A stretch of 33,572 bases of DNA from Alistipes sp. (GCA_022511295.1 JAFLRT010000016.1:1-33572), one strand, 5' to 3'; counted from the first letter of the stretch, positions 1-8,421 are shown. The notes: generated by a model from the letters alone, not told the origin. Numbers and translations: made by a program.

Positions 1-328
1 GGATGTATCGAAGAATACGGAGTTGACAAATTTGCACTGCGATGGTAATCAACTGACAACCCTGGATGTATCAAAGAATACCAAGTTGACAAAATTGTAC
101 TGCGATGGTAATCAACTGACAAGTTTGGATGTATCGAAGAATACGGAGTTGACATTTTTGAACTGCTCTTACAATCAACTGACAACTCTGGATGTGTCGA
201 AGAATATTTGGTTGACAGAGTTGTGGTGCAAGTGGAATCAACTGACAACCCTGGATGTATCGAAGAATACGGGGTTTGAATTTTTGTCCTGCGATGACGA
301 TGTAGCAGTAACCGGATATAATAATTGA
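1..328 (+). CDS. Leucine-rich-repeat protein, C-terminal fragment
   Basis: The reading frame is already open at the first base of the window and stops with TGA at 326-328, so this is the 3' end of a longer gene whose start lies outside. It encodes about four and a half copies of a 21-residue leucine-rich repeat with the pattern LxxLxCxxNQLTxLDVSKNT. The repeats are followed by a short non-repeat tail ending in CDDDVAVTGYNN. Repeats of this kind occur in secreted or surface proteins of Bacteroidota and usually form a binding solenoid; the ligand cannot be told from the repeat. Neither the signal peptide nor any sorting domain is visible. The last repeat is degenerate (NTGFEFLSC), as expected of a C-terminal cap. 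The next confident gene is on the other strand, so nothing in the context suggests a function. Confidence 0.85.
   Translation, partial: DVSKNTELTNLHCDGNQLTTLDVSKNTKLTKLYCDGNQLTSLDVSKNTELTFLNCSYNQLTTLDVSKNIWLTELWCKWNQLTTLDVSKNTGFEFLSCDDDVAVTGYNN
2..285 (+). repeat. 63-base tandem coding repeat of the LRR protein
   Basis: The DNA repeats with a period of 63 bases, one LRR per unit. Stretches such as CTGGATGTATCGAAGAATAC and AATCAACTGACAA are almost identical from unit to unit. The nucleotide identity is higher than the protein pattern requires, which suggests recent unit duplication or ongoing homogenisation and makes copy-number change by slippage likely. Confidence 0.8.
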
Positions 329-761
329 CAGCGAAGGTCGATGGGGTCTAATAGATAATCAGGTCATCAGCGGAAAAAGGTATGCTATTTGCTTTTGGTC
401 GGGGCAAAAGCACATCTTATGGCGAGTAAAAACTGCATCAAAAGGCCCGAGCAGCCGCGAACATACGACAAACCGGCCGCTGCGCCTACCGTTACACAAC
501 TCACACCCGACGACCAACTGGAAGACGGCGGTGCCATGCCGCGCGACACAGGGTCGGACACCCCAACATGGCGCGAGGTCGAACAGGACACAGTGGCCAT
601 CAATCCCTCGGCAGAAAGTATGGACAGTCGCGGGTAGCATTCACTGAATTACAAATCAATGTTGGCAAATACCGCGCTCGGACACGCTATTGCGGCGCCC
701 CAAGGGGGTGGGTCGGGGCGGTGCAAATAATTATTCGGTGTCTATTGAAATTATATTGAAA
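329..761. other. 433-base stretch without a confident gene
   Basis: This region lies between the LRR gene and the 3' end of the patB-like gene, two converging genes. It holds one weak small ORF (419-637, listed separately). Near 692-724 there is a GC-rich block in which CGCCCC (696-701) can pair with GGGGCG (715-720). On the minus strand this block would lie about 40 bases past the patB-like stop, so it may act in 3'-end formation. An AT-rich stretch follows at 724-765. No RNA gene or clear promoter was seen. Confidence 0.5.
419..637 (+). CDS. Possible small hypothetical protein (72 aa)
   Basis: An ATG at 419 opens a 72-codon frame ending in TAG at 635-637 (an upstream TTG at 389 would add ten residues). 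The product would be hydrophilic, rich in Pro, Thr, Asp and Glu, with no membrane segment, signal peptide or cysteine motif. I do not recognise it. Codon choice resembles that of neighbouring genes only in part, no good ribosome site precedes the ATG, and the opposite strand is also open over the same stretch. It may simply be open by chance in GC-rich DNA. Confidence 0.22.
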   Translation: MASKNCIKRPEQPRTYDKPAAAPTVTQLTPDDQLEDGGAMPRDTGSDTPTWREVEQDTVAINPSAESMDSRG

Positions 762-1925
762 TCACAGCCGTTTAAGCACCGACGAGATACGCTCAAGACC
801 GTCGGTCAGAACACTTCGCGGACACGCTATATTGATACGCACAAAGCCCTCGCCTGCCATACCGTACATCCTGCCCGAATTGAGTGCCACGCGACCCTCA
901 TCCTCAAGTCTGCGCACCAGTTCATCCGACTTCAGACCCGTATGGCGGCAGTCCACCCATACAAGATATGTCCCTTCCAACGGCATGACGCGGTACTGCG
1001 GCAGACGCTCTTCAAAAAACGACCTCAACACAAGGTAGTTATCCCACAGATAGCGACGCAGTTCATCGAGCCACTCTCCGCCGCAGGTATAGGCTGCTAT
1101 CGTAGCCTCGACACCGAACGGATTGACGTCGCACACCTCATTATCGTTTATCGCACGGTCTATGCGCCGGCGAACATCCTCATCCTCAGCCACAATATCG
1201 GCTATCTGAAGCCCCGCGATATTGAACGCCTTCGACGGCGAGAAGCATACCACAGCACGTCGCGATATCTCTCCGCCCAAAGAGCCGTAAGGGGTATAGT
1301 CATGTCCATCGTATGTCAGTTCGCAGTGTATCTCATCCGAAATCACGGTTACATCGTGTCTTAGGCATATCTCGCCCACACGCCGCAACTCATCTTCGCG
1401 CCACACGCGCCCTGCCGGATTATGAGGGTTGCAGAGTATCATCACCTGCACCGCAGGGTCGGAGGCCGACGCCTCCAAAGCCTCGAAATCCATAGTGTAA
1501 CCCTCGGGAGAGTATACCAGCGGCACCTCGACAGCCGTACAGCCGTTATTGCGTATCGACGAGAAGAAACAGTTATAGACCGGCGTCTGCACCATAACCT
1601 TGTCGCCGCTGCGTGTCAGCGCCTTGACAACGGCCGAGAGAGCCGGCACCACACCCGAGGTATAGATGATGCTTCGCGGGTCGATGCTCCACCCGTGCCG
1701 CTCCGAGAACCATCGGCAGACGGCATCATAATAGTTCTGCGGCACCTTCGTATAGCCGAAGATACCGTGTTCCACCCTGCGGCGCAGCGCGTCGATGATG
1801 CAGGGCGCCGTGCGGAAATCCATATCGGCGACCCACATGGGCAGAATATCATCGGCAGGCATCTCGTCCCACTTGCAGCAGCCTGTGCCGCGACGCGGGG
1901 TAACAACGTCAAAGTCGTATCTCAT
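762..1925 (-). CDS. PatB/MalY-family PLP-dependent aminotransferase or cystathionine beta-lyase
   Basis: A 387-residue, full-length fold-type I PLP enzyme of the MalY/PatB group. Members split cystathionine or related C-S bonds (giving homocysteine or a thiol, pyruvate and ammonia) and some act as aminotransferases. Visible signatures are MWVADMDF near residues 30-37, typical of this subgroup, CNPHNP with Asn166, SDEIH with Asp197, and SPSKAFNIAG with the PLP lysine at about Lys232. A C-terminal Arg in GFVRINIACPRS should bind the substrate carboxylate. It is cytoplasmic, with no signal sequence. The ATG at 1925 is the first good start, and a 72-base AT-rich gap separates it from the MATE gene upstream on the same strand, so the two may be co-transcribed. 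The choice between C-S lyase and transaminase cannot be made from sequence. Confidence 0.9.
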   Translation of the reverse strand: MRYDFDVVTPRRGTGCCKWDEMPADDILPMWVADMDFRTAPCIIDALRRRVEHGIFGYTKVPQNYYDAVCRWFSERHGWSIDPRSIIYTSGVVPALSAVVKALTRSGDKVMVQTPVYNCFFSSIRNNGCTAVEVPLVYSPEGYTMDFEALEASASDPAVQVMILCNPHNPAGRVWREDELRRVGEICLRHDVTVISDEIHCELTYDGHDYTPYGSLGGEISRRAVVCFSPSKAFNIAGLQIADIVAEDEDVRRRIDRAINDNEVCDVNPFGVEATIAAYTCGGEWLDELRRYLWDNYLVLRSFFEERLPQYRVMPLEGTYLVWVDCRHTGLKSDELVRRLEDEGRVALNSGRMYGMAGEGFVRINIACPRSVLTDGLERISSVLKRL

Positions 1926-1997
1926 AACTACATCTGTTTCAATGTCAATCTATATATTTTCTATAATATTTACTCTGTATCCGTTTATAAAAATCTC

Positions 1998-3443
1998 CTA
2001 TCTCGCAATATCGTCTCTTTTCGGCATAATCTTTATCCAGCGACCGCCATATAGCCTTGCAAGGAATATCACGCCCCTGAAACACAACTCGCCGCACATG
2101 GCTATCCACACGCCGCGAAGACCCAGCACGGGTGCCAGCAGCGCCGCAGCGACAAGACGTACCGCCCACATACTGCCCAGATTCATCATACACGGCACAA
2201 GCGTATCGCCGGCACCCACAAAGACACCGTATGCCACAATCGACGCGGCGAACATCGGCTCGGCAAAGGCCTCGATACGCAGCACCCCCACACCCGCATC
2301 GCGTATAGCCTCCACAGGCGAGAGGAAGCCCATCATCGCCGGCGCGGCGAAGTACATCACAACACCCATAACGGTCATGGCGGCGACACCCGTCCACACC
2401 GTGATACTGCCGAAATGTCGTGCAAGGTCGCGCCGTCCCGCACCTATGCTCTGTCCCGAGAGTGTCGTGGCGGCGTCGGCGATACCGTAGCCGGGCATAT
2501 AGCAGAGACTCTCGGCGGTAATGGAGAGCGAGTGCGCCGCGAGGGCCACAGCGCCCAGAGGTGCCACGATGACGGTGGTCATAATCTGCGCACCGCATAT
2601 AAATATATGCTCCGCACCCACCGGCAGACCTATCTTAAGCGCCTTTTTAAGGCACTCGCCGCCCACCTTGAACGAGCCGTGCGTCCGTGCGAGACGCAAC
2701 TCGCTCGAACGGTACCACATATAGTATACCATTACCGCCGTGCCGGCAACGCCTGCCAGTGCCGTACCTATGGCGGCACCCTCCACGCCGAGACCCGCTC
2801 CCCATACCGCAATCTCACATCCGGCAACGGAAACCGTCCGCGAGGGGAATATCAGAAAGAAGTTGAAGACCACATCGGCCACGCACATCGCGACATTGAT
2901 TATACCCGGCACAAGGATATTGCCGCTGCACCGCAGCATACTGCCAGAGAGCGACAGCAGCGACAGCACGGGCATCGAGAGGACGAAGATACGGAAATAG
3001 AGCGTTGCATCGTGTCGTATGGACTCCTCACCGCCAAGCCATACCGGAAGGGCGTCGCTCACGGCAAGACCCGCCGCCGAAAGCACCGCCGAGAAACAGA
3101 GAACGGCCGTCAGCGACTGCCGCAGCACCGAGCGCGCACCCTCATTGTCGCCGCCGCCCGTGAGGTGGGCCACCTGCACCGCAAAGCCGGTCGAAACCGA
3201 CGAGATGATACCCCACATAAGCCATGTGGAGGTTACGGTAAGACCTATGGCTGCCGACGCCTCGGCACCCAGCGACCCCACCATAGCCGCATCGATATAC
3301 TCCATAACGATATTGGAGAGTTGTGCGAGTATGGCAGGTATACTGAGCAGCACCGTCAGACGCAACTGCTGACGGCGGCTCATCGGCAGGCCGCTGCGTA
3401 TGCGTTGCAGGAGGCTGTTTTTGTCGCTTTGCGTGCGGCTCAT
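1998..3443 (-). CDS. MATE family efflux transporter
   Basis: A 481-residue inner-membrane protein with about twelve hydrophobic segments in two homologous halves, the normal size for the MATE family. MATE proteins export cationic drugs or metabolites in exchange for Na+ or H+. Typical features are the N-terminal RLTVLLSIPAILAQLSNIVMEYIDAAMVG segment region and the Q-rich loop of the second half (SLCYMPGYGIADAATTLSGQSIGAG). Translation can begin at the ATG at 3443 or the adjoining GTG at 3446; the ATG is preferred. The stop of the DUF3737 gene is at 3448-3450, two bases before that GTG, so the two genes are tightly coupled. The substrate is unknown; this is not the DinF type found fused to lexA loci. 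Confidence 0.92.
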   Translation of the reverse strand: MSRTQSDKNSLLQRIRSGLPMSRRQQLRLTVLLSIPAILAQLSNIVMEYIDAAMVGSLGAEASAAIGLTVTSTWLMWGIISSVSTGFAVQVAHLTGGGDNEGARSVLRQSLTAVLCFSAVLSAAGLAVSDALPVWLGGEESIRHDATLYFRIFVLSMPVLSLLSLSGSMLRCSGNILVPGIINVAMCVADVVFNFFLIFPSRTVSVAGCEIAVWGAGLGVEGAAIGTALAGVAGTAVMVYYMWYRSSELRLARTHGSFKVGGECLKKALKIGLPVGAEHIFICGAQIMTTVIVAPLGAVALAAHSLSITAESLCYMPGYGIADAATTLSGQSIGAGRRDLARHFGSITVWTGVAAMTVMGVVMYFAAPAMMGFLSPVEAIRDAGVGVLRIEAFAEPMFAASIVAYGVFVGAGDTLVPCMMNLGSMWAVRLVAAALLAPVLGLRGVWIAMCGELCFRGVIFLARLYGGRWIKIMPKRDDIAR

Positions 3444-3447
3444 CACC

Positions 3448-4305
3448 CTACTCTGTCGGTCGCAGGGTTATCTTGCAGTCGGCAGGCGCCTTGATATTCT
3501 CGTCGAGGATTATCTCGCCGCACTCATCGAGGGTTATGGAGCCGCTGCGAGGGTTCTTGATGCTCACCACGCGACCCTTGATATCGGCCTGCAAGGTCGA
3601 ATACTCGAATGCCAAATCGCAGTCGTCGGCGAAGGTGCAGTTCTCCAAAACGAGGTCTGAGGCATAGCAGAGGGGCTGCGTGCCGCCTATATGGCAATTC
3701 ACGAGGCGCAGACGTCGGGAGTGCCAGCCGAGATATTCGCCGTCGATAAGCGAGTCGTACACCGTAACATCCTCAGTGTTCCAGAATGCGTCTTTAGAAA
3801 AAATCTCGGCGTTGTGTATCTCGACATTGCGGCAATACTGGAATGAGTAGTTGCCATTCTGCCGGTAGTTGTCGATACGGATATCGGAGCAGTGCATAAA
3901 TATATAGTCTGCCTGTGCGGTCTCGACGTCGCGCAGCGTGATGCCGCTGCAATGCCATAGCGTCTCCTGCGCGAAGGGTATCTTAACCCGCTCGAGGTGC
4001 AAATCGTGCATCTCGCGGAACATTTTGGGTGCCTCGACAAGCGTGTCGGTCATAACAAGCCCGCGCGAATACCACAGTGCGGCGCGTGCGCCCTCGCGGA
4101 ATATGCAGTCGCGGACCCTGAAGCCGTCATTGTGCCAGAAGGGGTATTTGCCTTTGAACTCGCAGCGCACGGCGTCGATATCGCTGCACTCCTTGAGTGC
4201 CGACTCACCGGGTTCGATTACAACATCTTCGAGCGAGAGGTGATGTGAGGCGAAGAGCGGTCTCTCGCCGCCGAACACCTCGTTTCTTATAACTTTTTTC
4301 TCCAT
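3448..4305 (-). CDS. DUF3737 family protein (predicted beta-helix)
   Basis: A 285-residue protein that matches the DUF3737 family in length and style. It is a series of short strands with recurring turns such as CSDI, HNDGFRVRDCIF, LWYSRGLVMTDT, WHCSGITLRDV, FMHCSDIRIDNY, YCRNVEIHNAE and NTEDVTVYDS. The roughly 20-residue rhythm and conserved Trp/His/Cys in the turns indicate a right-handed parallel beta-helix of the pectin-lyase type. No signal peptide is seen, so it is probably cytoplasmic. The family has no established activity. It sits between a DUF362 lipoprotein gene (64 bases upstream) and the MATE exporter (overlapping translation signals), probably in one operon. Whether it acts on an exported compound is speculation. 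Confidence 0.85.
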   Translation of the reverse strand: MEKKVIRNEVFGGERPLFASHHLSLEDVVIEPGESALKECSDIDAVRCEFKGKYPFWHNDGFRVRDCIFREGARAALWYSRGLVMTDTLVEAPKMFREMHDLHLERVKIPFAQETLWHCSGITLRDVETAQADYIFMHCSDIRIDNYRQNGNYSFQYCRNVEIHNAEIFSKDAFWNTEDVTVYDSLIDGEYLGWHSRRLRLVNCHIGGTQPLCYASDLVLENCTFADDCDLAFEYSTLQADIKGRVVSIKNPRSGSITLDECGEIILDENIKAPADCKITLRPTE

Positions 4306-4369
4306 TTTTATTGGGATTCTTCGCAGGTCGGTGCCGCGCGGACACCGACTTTACATCTCTATCTTTACT

Positions 4370-5332
4370 TTAATCAAGCATAACAAGTTCGTACTCCTGA
4401 CTGCCGAGACCTATCTGCTCGGCATACTCCAATGTATGCATACCATGACGCGAGTCCATACGCTCGATAAGTGCAGCCTTGCCCGGGTCGTCGGAGTTGC
4501 GCACCAAATCGGTGCAGGCCTTGTCCAGCGCTACGGGGTCGAGCGATGCGAGGATGCCTATATCGCCCATCTCGGGGTCGGCGGGGTGCGAATCGCAGTC
4601 GCAGTCCACCGAGAGGTTGTTGGCGATATTGATATAGAGTATTCTGTCGCCGCAGTGGTCGGCAACGGCCTTGGCCGCCTCCGCCATAGACTCAAGGAAG
4701 TCGTCCTGCGGAGCGACATTCTTCCAGATATCGGTTTTGGTCTTGCCGGCGGTGTGTATCCAGCACTTGCCCATCGACGAGGCGATACCTATCGATATAT
4801 TTTTCACCGCACCGCCGAAGCCGCCCATAGCGTGGCCCTTGAAGTGCGACAGCACAACCGTGAAATCATAGTCGAGGTAGTGCGAGCCGACGTAATCCTC
4901 TTTGAGGTGGCGGCCGCCCGTTACCGGCAGCGCCGTATCGCCGTCGGCATCCATTATATCGACAGGTGCTATAGCGGTGAAACCATGCTCCTCGGCAGCC
5001 TTGTAGTGGTCTTCGGTGTGCAGGCGGCGGCCGTTATAGGCGGTATTGCACTCGACGATGGTGCCGTTCACGCTCTGCACGAGGTCTTTGATAAGTTCGG
5101 GCTTGAGGTAGTTATGACCGCCGGGTTCGCCGGTCGATATCTTAACCGCCACACGTCCCTCGGCAGGACGACCCAACGCCTCGTATATACGCACAAGGTT
5201 TTCGGGCGTAATCTCCTTTATCATATATACTTTCGGCTTTTCGACAGCCACCTCGCGCGGCGATTCGGCGCAGCCTGCAACAGCAGCAGCCACCATTGAA
5301 ACACATACCATAAATGCAAATGTTTTTTTCAT
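4370..5332 (-). CDS. DUF362 domain lipoprotein
   Basis: A 320-residue protein that starts with a lipoprotein signal: MKKTF, a hydrophobic stretch, and AVAGC with the lipidated cysteine at residue 21. The rest is a single DUF362 domain. Its hallmark is the region LSHFKGHAMGGFGGAVKNIS followed by GIASSMGK, and a later DCDCDSHPADPEMGDIGILAS segment. DUF362 proteins are often linked to ferredoxin-like domains; this one has no CxxCxxC cluster, so it is the stand-alone form. It should sit on the outer face of the inner membrane or at the outer membrane. The biochemical role is unknown. A Bacteroidota-type promoter lies about 90 bases upstream, making this the first gene of a likely DUF362-DUF3737-MATE operon. 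Confidence 0.88.
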   Translation of the reverse strand: MKKTFAFMVCVSMVAAAVAGCAESPREVAVEKPKVYMIKEITPENLVRIYEALGRPAEGRVAVKISTGEPGGHNYLKPELIKDLVQSVNGTIVECNTAYNGRRLHTEDHYKAAEEHGFTAIAPVDIMDADGDTALPVTGGRHLKEDYVGSHYLDYDFTVVLSHFKGHAMGGFGGAVKNISIGIASSMGKCWIHTAGKTKTDIWKNVAPQDDFLESMAEAAKAVADHCGDRILYINIANNLSVDCDCDSHPADPEMGDIGILASLDPVALDKACTDLVRNSDDPGKAALIERMDSRHGMHTLEYAEQIGLGSQEYELVMLD

Positions 5333-5422
5333 TTTTTTATCTTTTTATTCTATTCTTTGTCTCTTTTTTTGCCACTGTCGGGACTTTTTTTGCTATTGTA
5401 TTCAGTTGTATCGCAATTTTAC

Positions 5423-5431
5423 GCAAAGTTA
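5423..5431 (-). promoter_or_regulatory. Promoter -7 element for the DUF362 operon
   Basis: On the minus strand the sequence TAACTTTGC fits the Bacteroidota -7 consensus TAnnTTTG exactly. The -33 element is weak (no TTTG at the usual spacing), but the upstream 30 bases are AT-rich with repeated AACTTTT motifs. Transcription would start about 80-90 bases before the DUF362 ATG. Confidence 0.55.
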
Positions 5432-5519
5432 TTAAAAGTTATGAAAAGTTAATAATAAAAAAGTTTTTGCGGCGCCACTGCCACCAATCGCCGCAGATTG
5501 CGGAGGCGCGCAATGCTCA

Positions 5520-5563
5520 TCTCGGCGGGGAGGGGCTGCGGCGCGCGCATCGCTTCGTGATGC
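5520..5563 (-). repeat. Post-stop mini-hairpin/GC-rich element, copy A
   Basis: Nine bases past the TonB receptor stop, on the same strand, is the 17-mer GCATCACGAAGCGATGC (5563 down to 5547). It forms a 7-base stem with one A-C mismatch around a 3-base loop. It is followed by a GC-rich arm with CCCC tracts and a CCGCCGAG end. It has the same layout as the elements at 7618, 12380 and 31814 and may serve as a transcript end. Confidence 0.5.
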
Positions 5564-5572
5564 ATTTCCCGA

Positions 5573-7543
5573 TTAAAACGTAAACTTCACACCGCCCATA
5601 ACCGTCGCACGCGGCATAGGATATCCGGCATTGATTTCATATCGCTGCGCCAAAAGGTTGTCGCCCCGCACCCACAGCGATAGCCACCGCGTGGCGGAGA
5701 ACGACAGACGGGCATTCCATAAGACGAACGACTCCTGCGCATCGGGGTTCACCGATGTATAGAGTCCGTCGATGTACTGCACGCCCGTCGCGACGGCCCA
5801 GCGGCGACGCATAAACGACACGCCGGCATAGAGTTTATGCTCCGGAGCCGCTATGACCGGATATTTCATATGCAGATACGAGTAGTTGGCATCGGCACTC
5901 CACCACCTGCCGATACGTCCGCTTGCGGATAGTTCTATGCCGCAATTTTCGATTCGTCCCGTATTGAGGTTGAGCGGCGCGGCGCCGGCGGCATTCGGCA
6001 CGGTTACAATCATATTTTTGCCGTCGATATAGAAGATATTGACGCCGTATGTCAGCCGGCCGCCTATAAGCGTCTGCTGAAGCGAGAGTTCGTAACTCCA
6101 CATACTTTCGGGTCGCAGGTCGGGGTTCTTGGGCGGGAACATATACATCTCGCGCAGCGTGGGATAACGAAATCCCTTTGCCGCCGACAGTTTTATCTCG
6201 GCGTCGTGCGGCAGGTGCAGCGAGAGACCCGCCTGCGGTATCCATTCTATCTTTTTCACGCGCGAATGGGTGTCGGCACGCACACCGGCATCGAGCGTGA
6301 GCCAGCGGCACAGATGCTGACGGAAATCAACATAGCCCGCTATCTCCTCCTCGCGCTTGTCTACAATCATATCGTCATCGCCTTTGGCAAATGCAAGTTC
6401 GCCGTTTTTGTAGGTGTCGCGGATATATCTGTTCCACGCCTCGCCGTCCGTAGAGTAGTAATCCGCGCCGACCGTAAGACGATTGCCGCGAAAGAGTTGC
6501 ACGCTCTGGAAAACGGATATGCCGTACATCCTGTCGCGAGAGTTGAAGAGGTAGTCTTTGGGTGCTTTGGCAGCCGTATGGCCGTCGTTAATCTTGTGGC
6601 GGCCCCAGTTGAAGAAGATATTTATACCGCCCGAAGTCTTGTCGTACTCATTGCTTACGCCCGCCGACACCATACCGCGCGTAACGCCCTGGCGGGCATC
6701 GATAAGCGGCGCCGTAACGGGACCCGGATTCGATGCATTGAAGTGCGTTACATTGACATCGGCACGCACGCTCCAGTGCTGCGAAAACTCATATCCCGCC
6801 TTAGCATAGCCGCCATACTGCTCGAAACCCATATCCTTGCGGTGTCCGTCGGTGCGGTTGTACGAGAGGCTCGCAACGGCCGTGAAGCCCTTGAAGCGCA
6901 TACGTGTCGATACCTCGCTTTGCAAGGTGTTGAAAGAGCCGTAGCCGGCATTTATATCTGTCGCCCACCCCTCGCGGTCCATCTTGCGCGTTACGATATT
7001 GACCACGCCGCCCATAGCATTGGAGCCGTAGAGCGTCGAGGCGGGACCGCGAAGCACTTCGACCTTTTCGGCCATAAAGGATTGGCAGGCATCGGCTATG
7101 GGGTGTCCGAAGAGACCCATATATTGAGGATGACCGTCCACAAGCACCATCAGACGCCCCGCGCCGCCGCTCAGACCGCGCAGCGAGATGCCGCCGGCAG
7201 CACCGTCCGACACGCCGCAGCCCATAATGCCGCGCTGGGTAACGAAAAGCCCCGGCACCTGCTCCGAGAGCAGCGGCAGCAGCGACGGCTGCATCGACTG
7301 CTCGATACTCTGACGCCCTACGACCGATACCGTGAGCGGCAGATGACGCACATCGGTGCCGTTGCGCGTACCGGTAACGACAACTCTTTCGATATCGACG
7401 CGCTGCAACGAATCTGCGACCGCACCTGCGACCTCCTCCGCACCTGCATCGGCTGCATCACTTGCATCGGCTGCAAAGAGGTTCTGCAACGATAAATAAA
7501 ACATCGTTGCAACGGCAATAATAAATATCGCGATTTTTTTCAT
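5573..7543 (-). CDS. TonB-dependent outer-membrane receptor
   Basis: An outer-membrane transporter of 656 residues when begun at the ATG at 7543 (MKKIAIFIIAVATMFYLSLQNLFA, a normal signal peptide). An upstream start at 7591 would put charged residues before the signal and is rejected. The plug domain opens with ERVVVTGTR, which also resembles a TonB box, and carries the conserved LRGPASTLYGSNAMGGVVNI. The remaining two-thirds is a 22-strand barrel ending in the aromatic GGVKFTF. It takes up a ligand such as a siderophore, heme, cobalamin or metal complex, driven by TonB-ExbB-ExbD. The short length and lack of a carboxypeptidase-like N-domain or SusD partner set it apart from SusC proteins. 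The ligand cannot be named. The DUF1893 gene lies 93 bases upstream on the same strand. Confidence 0.93.
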   Translation of the reverse strand: MKKIAIFIIAVATMFYLSLQNLFAADASDAADAGAEEVAGAVADSLQRVDIERVVVTGTRNGTDVRHLPLTVSVVGRQSIEQSMQPSLLPLLSEQVPGLFVTQRGIMGCGVSDGAAGGISLRGLSGGAGRLMVLVDGHPQYMGLFGHPIADACQSFMAEKVEVLRGPASTLYGSNAMGGVVNIVTRKMDREGWATDINAGYGSFNTLQSEVSTRMRFKGFTAVASLSYNRTDGHRKDMGFEQYGGYAKAGYEFSQHWSVRADVNVTHFNASNPGPVTAPLIDARQGVTRGMVSAGVSNEYDKTSGGINIFFNWGRHKINDGHTAAKAPKDYLFNSRDRMYGISVFQSVQLFRGNRLTVGADYYSTDGEAWNRYIRDTYKNGELAFAKGDDDMIVDKREEEIAGYVDFRQHLCRWLTLDAGVRADTHSRVKKIEWIPQAGLSLHLPHDAEIKLSAAKGFRYPTLREMYMFPPKNPDLRPESMWSYELSLQQTLIGGRLTYGVNIFYIDGKNMIVTVPNAAGAAPLNLNTGRIENCGIELSASGRIGRWWSADANYSYLHMKYPVIAAPEHKLYAGVSFMRRRWAVATGVQYIDGLYTSVNPDAQESFVLWNARLSFSATRWLSLWVRGDNLLAQRYEINAGYPMPRATVMGGVKFTF

Positions 7544-7574
7544 TTTTTTACTGCTTTTTACTACTGCTTTTTTG

Positions 7575-7618
7575 CTCCGCTCCGCCCGCAAGGGGGGGGC
7601 AGCATCGCTTTGCGATGC
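7575..7618 (-). repeat. Post-stop mini-hairpin/GC-rich element, copy B
   Basis: On the minus strand, 18 bases past the DUF1893 stop, GCATCGCAAAGCGATGC (7618 to 7602) forms a perfect 7-base stem with an AAA loop. It is followed by TGCCCCCCCCTTGCGGGCGG. It lies between DUF1893 and the TonB receptor start, so it could attenuate or separate transcription of the two genes. Confidence 0.55.
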
Positions 7619-7636
7619 AATTTTTATCCGTTCTTT

Positions 7637-8071
7637 TTATCTTTCGTTCTGCATCCCGCTGACAAACGCCTCGATAAGCGGCAGGCACTCCCCGGCAGTC
7701 GCACAATCCATACACAGCCGCTCTACGGGGCAGATATCGTCGCCGCGACGGTTGATAATATTATCCGCTTGCAGGCGCGCTTCAACGGCAATACCCGCAT
7801 CTTCGAGCATCCGCAGCGCCGGCAGGCTGACAACATCCGCGTATACCTCCTCCACGCCGCCCAGAACCATAAGAGCAGCCGCACCCTTGCCCACAACCTT
7901 GTCGGCAACGAAGGCTCCGCGCATAAAGTCGCTGCCGTCGTGCAGCACTCCCAGAAGGTCCGCCACGCCCCGACGGCGAAAGATGCGCACCGTATCTCCC
8001 TTGCGTATCACACATGAGCAGCCCTCGGCCATAAGCAGCCCGACGGTGCTTCTCCTCTCAACTTCAGTCAT
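7637..8071 (-). CDS. DUF1893 domain protein
   Basis: A 144-residue protein of the DUF1893 family, a small domain with a cytidine-deaminase-like fold. It spans the whole family length: SCVIRKGDTVRIFRRRGVADLL, then GAFVADKVVGKGAAALMV, then a cysteine-bearing tail (ICPVERLCMDCATAGECLP). The last segment has four cysteines that might bind a metal. No signal peptide or membrane segment is visible. The catalytic activity of the family is not established to my knowledge. It is the first gene upstream of the TonB receptor and shares its strand. A minus-strand TAACTTTGT element at 8183-8175 is a likely promoter for it. Confidence 0.85.
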   Translation of the reverse strand: MTEVERRSTVGLLMAEGCSCVIRKGDTVRIFRRRGVADLLGVLHDGSDFMRGAFVADKVVGKGAAALMVLGGVEEVYADVVSLPALRMLEDAGIAVEARLQADNIINRRGDDICPVERLCMDCATAGECLPLIEAFVSGMQNER

Positions 8072-8174
8072 CTTTTTCAGGCAGTATCGTTATTTTCTGT
8101 TTCAGCATGTGAATGAGGCACAAAGTGCGTGCCGAAGGTACCGTCCGCCGGAGATTCGGACCCCGACAACGACC

Positions 8175-8183
8175 ACAAAGTTA
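8175..8183 (-). promoter_or_regulatory. Promoter -7 element for DUF1893
   Basis: TAACTTTGT on the minus strand fits TAnnTTTG. About 20 bases upstream is ATTG as a partial -33 element. It lies back to back with the tRNA-Leu promoter on the other strand, so this is a divergent promoter region. Confidence 0.5.
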
Positions 8184-8199
8184 CAAAAACAAAATCATA

Positions 8200-8232
8200 A
8201 TTGGCAATTATACATTTTTTTAGTACCTTCGC
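8200..8232 (+). promoter_or_regulatory. Promoter for tRNA-Leu (and possibly ileS)
   Basis: ATTG at 8200-8203 and TACCTTCGC at 8224-8232 fit the Bacteroidota -33/-7 arrangement with a 20-base spacer. The predicted start would fall about 30 bases before the tRNA. No second promoter is obvious between the tRNA and ileS. Confidence 0.55.
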
Positions 8233-8266
8233 ACCGTAATCGCTCTTCAAGAGCGTATGCATGGAG

Positions 8267-8352
8267 GCTCGGATGGTGGAATAGGTAGACACGCCGGACT
8301 TAAAATCCTGTGGCCTGCAAGGGCCGTGCGGGTTCGATTCCCGCTCCGAGTA
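8267..8352 (+). tRNA. tRNA-Leu (anticodon TAA)
   Basis: An 86-base tRNA gene with the long variable arm of a class II tRNA. The acceptor stem pairs GCTCGGA with TCCGAGT (first pair G-U), the T arm is GCGGGTTCGATTCCCGC, and the anticodon loop is CTTAAAA with TAA at 8301-8303. It reads UUA and probably UUG. The discriminator is A at 8352 and CCA is not encoded (CTT follows). ileS begins 69 bases downstream on the same strand. Confidence 0.95.
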
Positions 8353-8421
8353 CTTTGATTTATCAATTTATCAATCGGCAATCGCATTAGGTTGCCGATT
8401 GTCTGCAATAATCTCGACGAT

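Noticed and set aside
2..285. 63-base repeats as a CRISPR-like array
   Set aside because: They are continuous in-frame LRR units without spacers.
679..830. 12-base match GGACACGCTAT-like at 680 and 820
   Set aside because: One copy is coding in the patB-like gene, the match is short and has no extended flanks; chance is likely.
6206..7495. 429-codon plus-strand frame opposite the TonB receptor
   Set aside because: Shadow of the receptor gene; no signal, no domain, poor start context.
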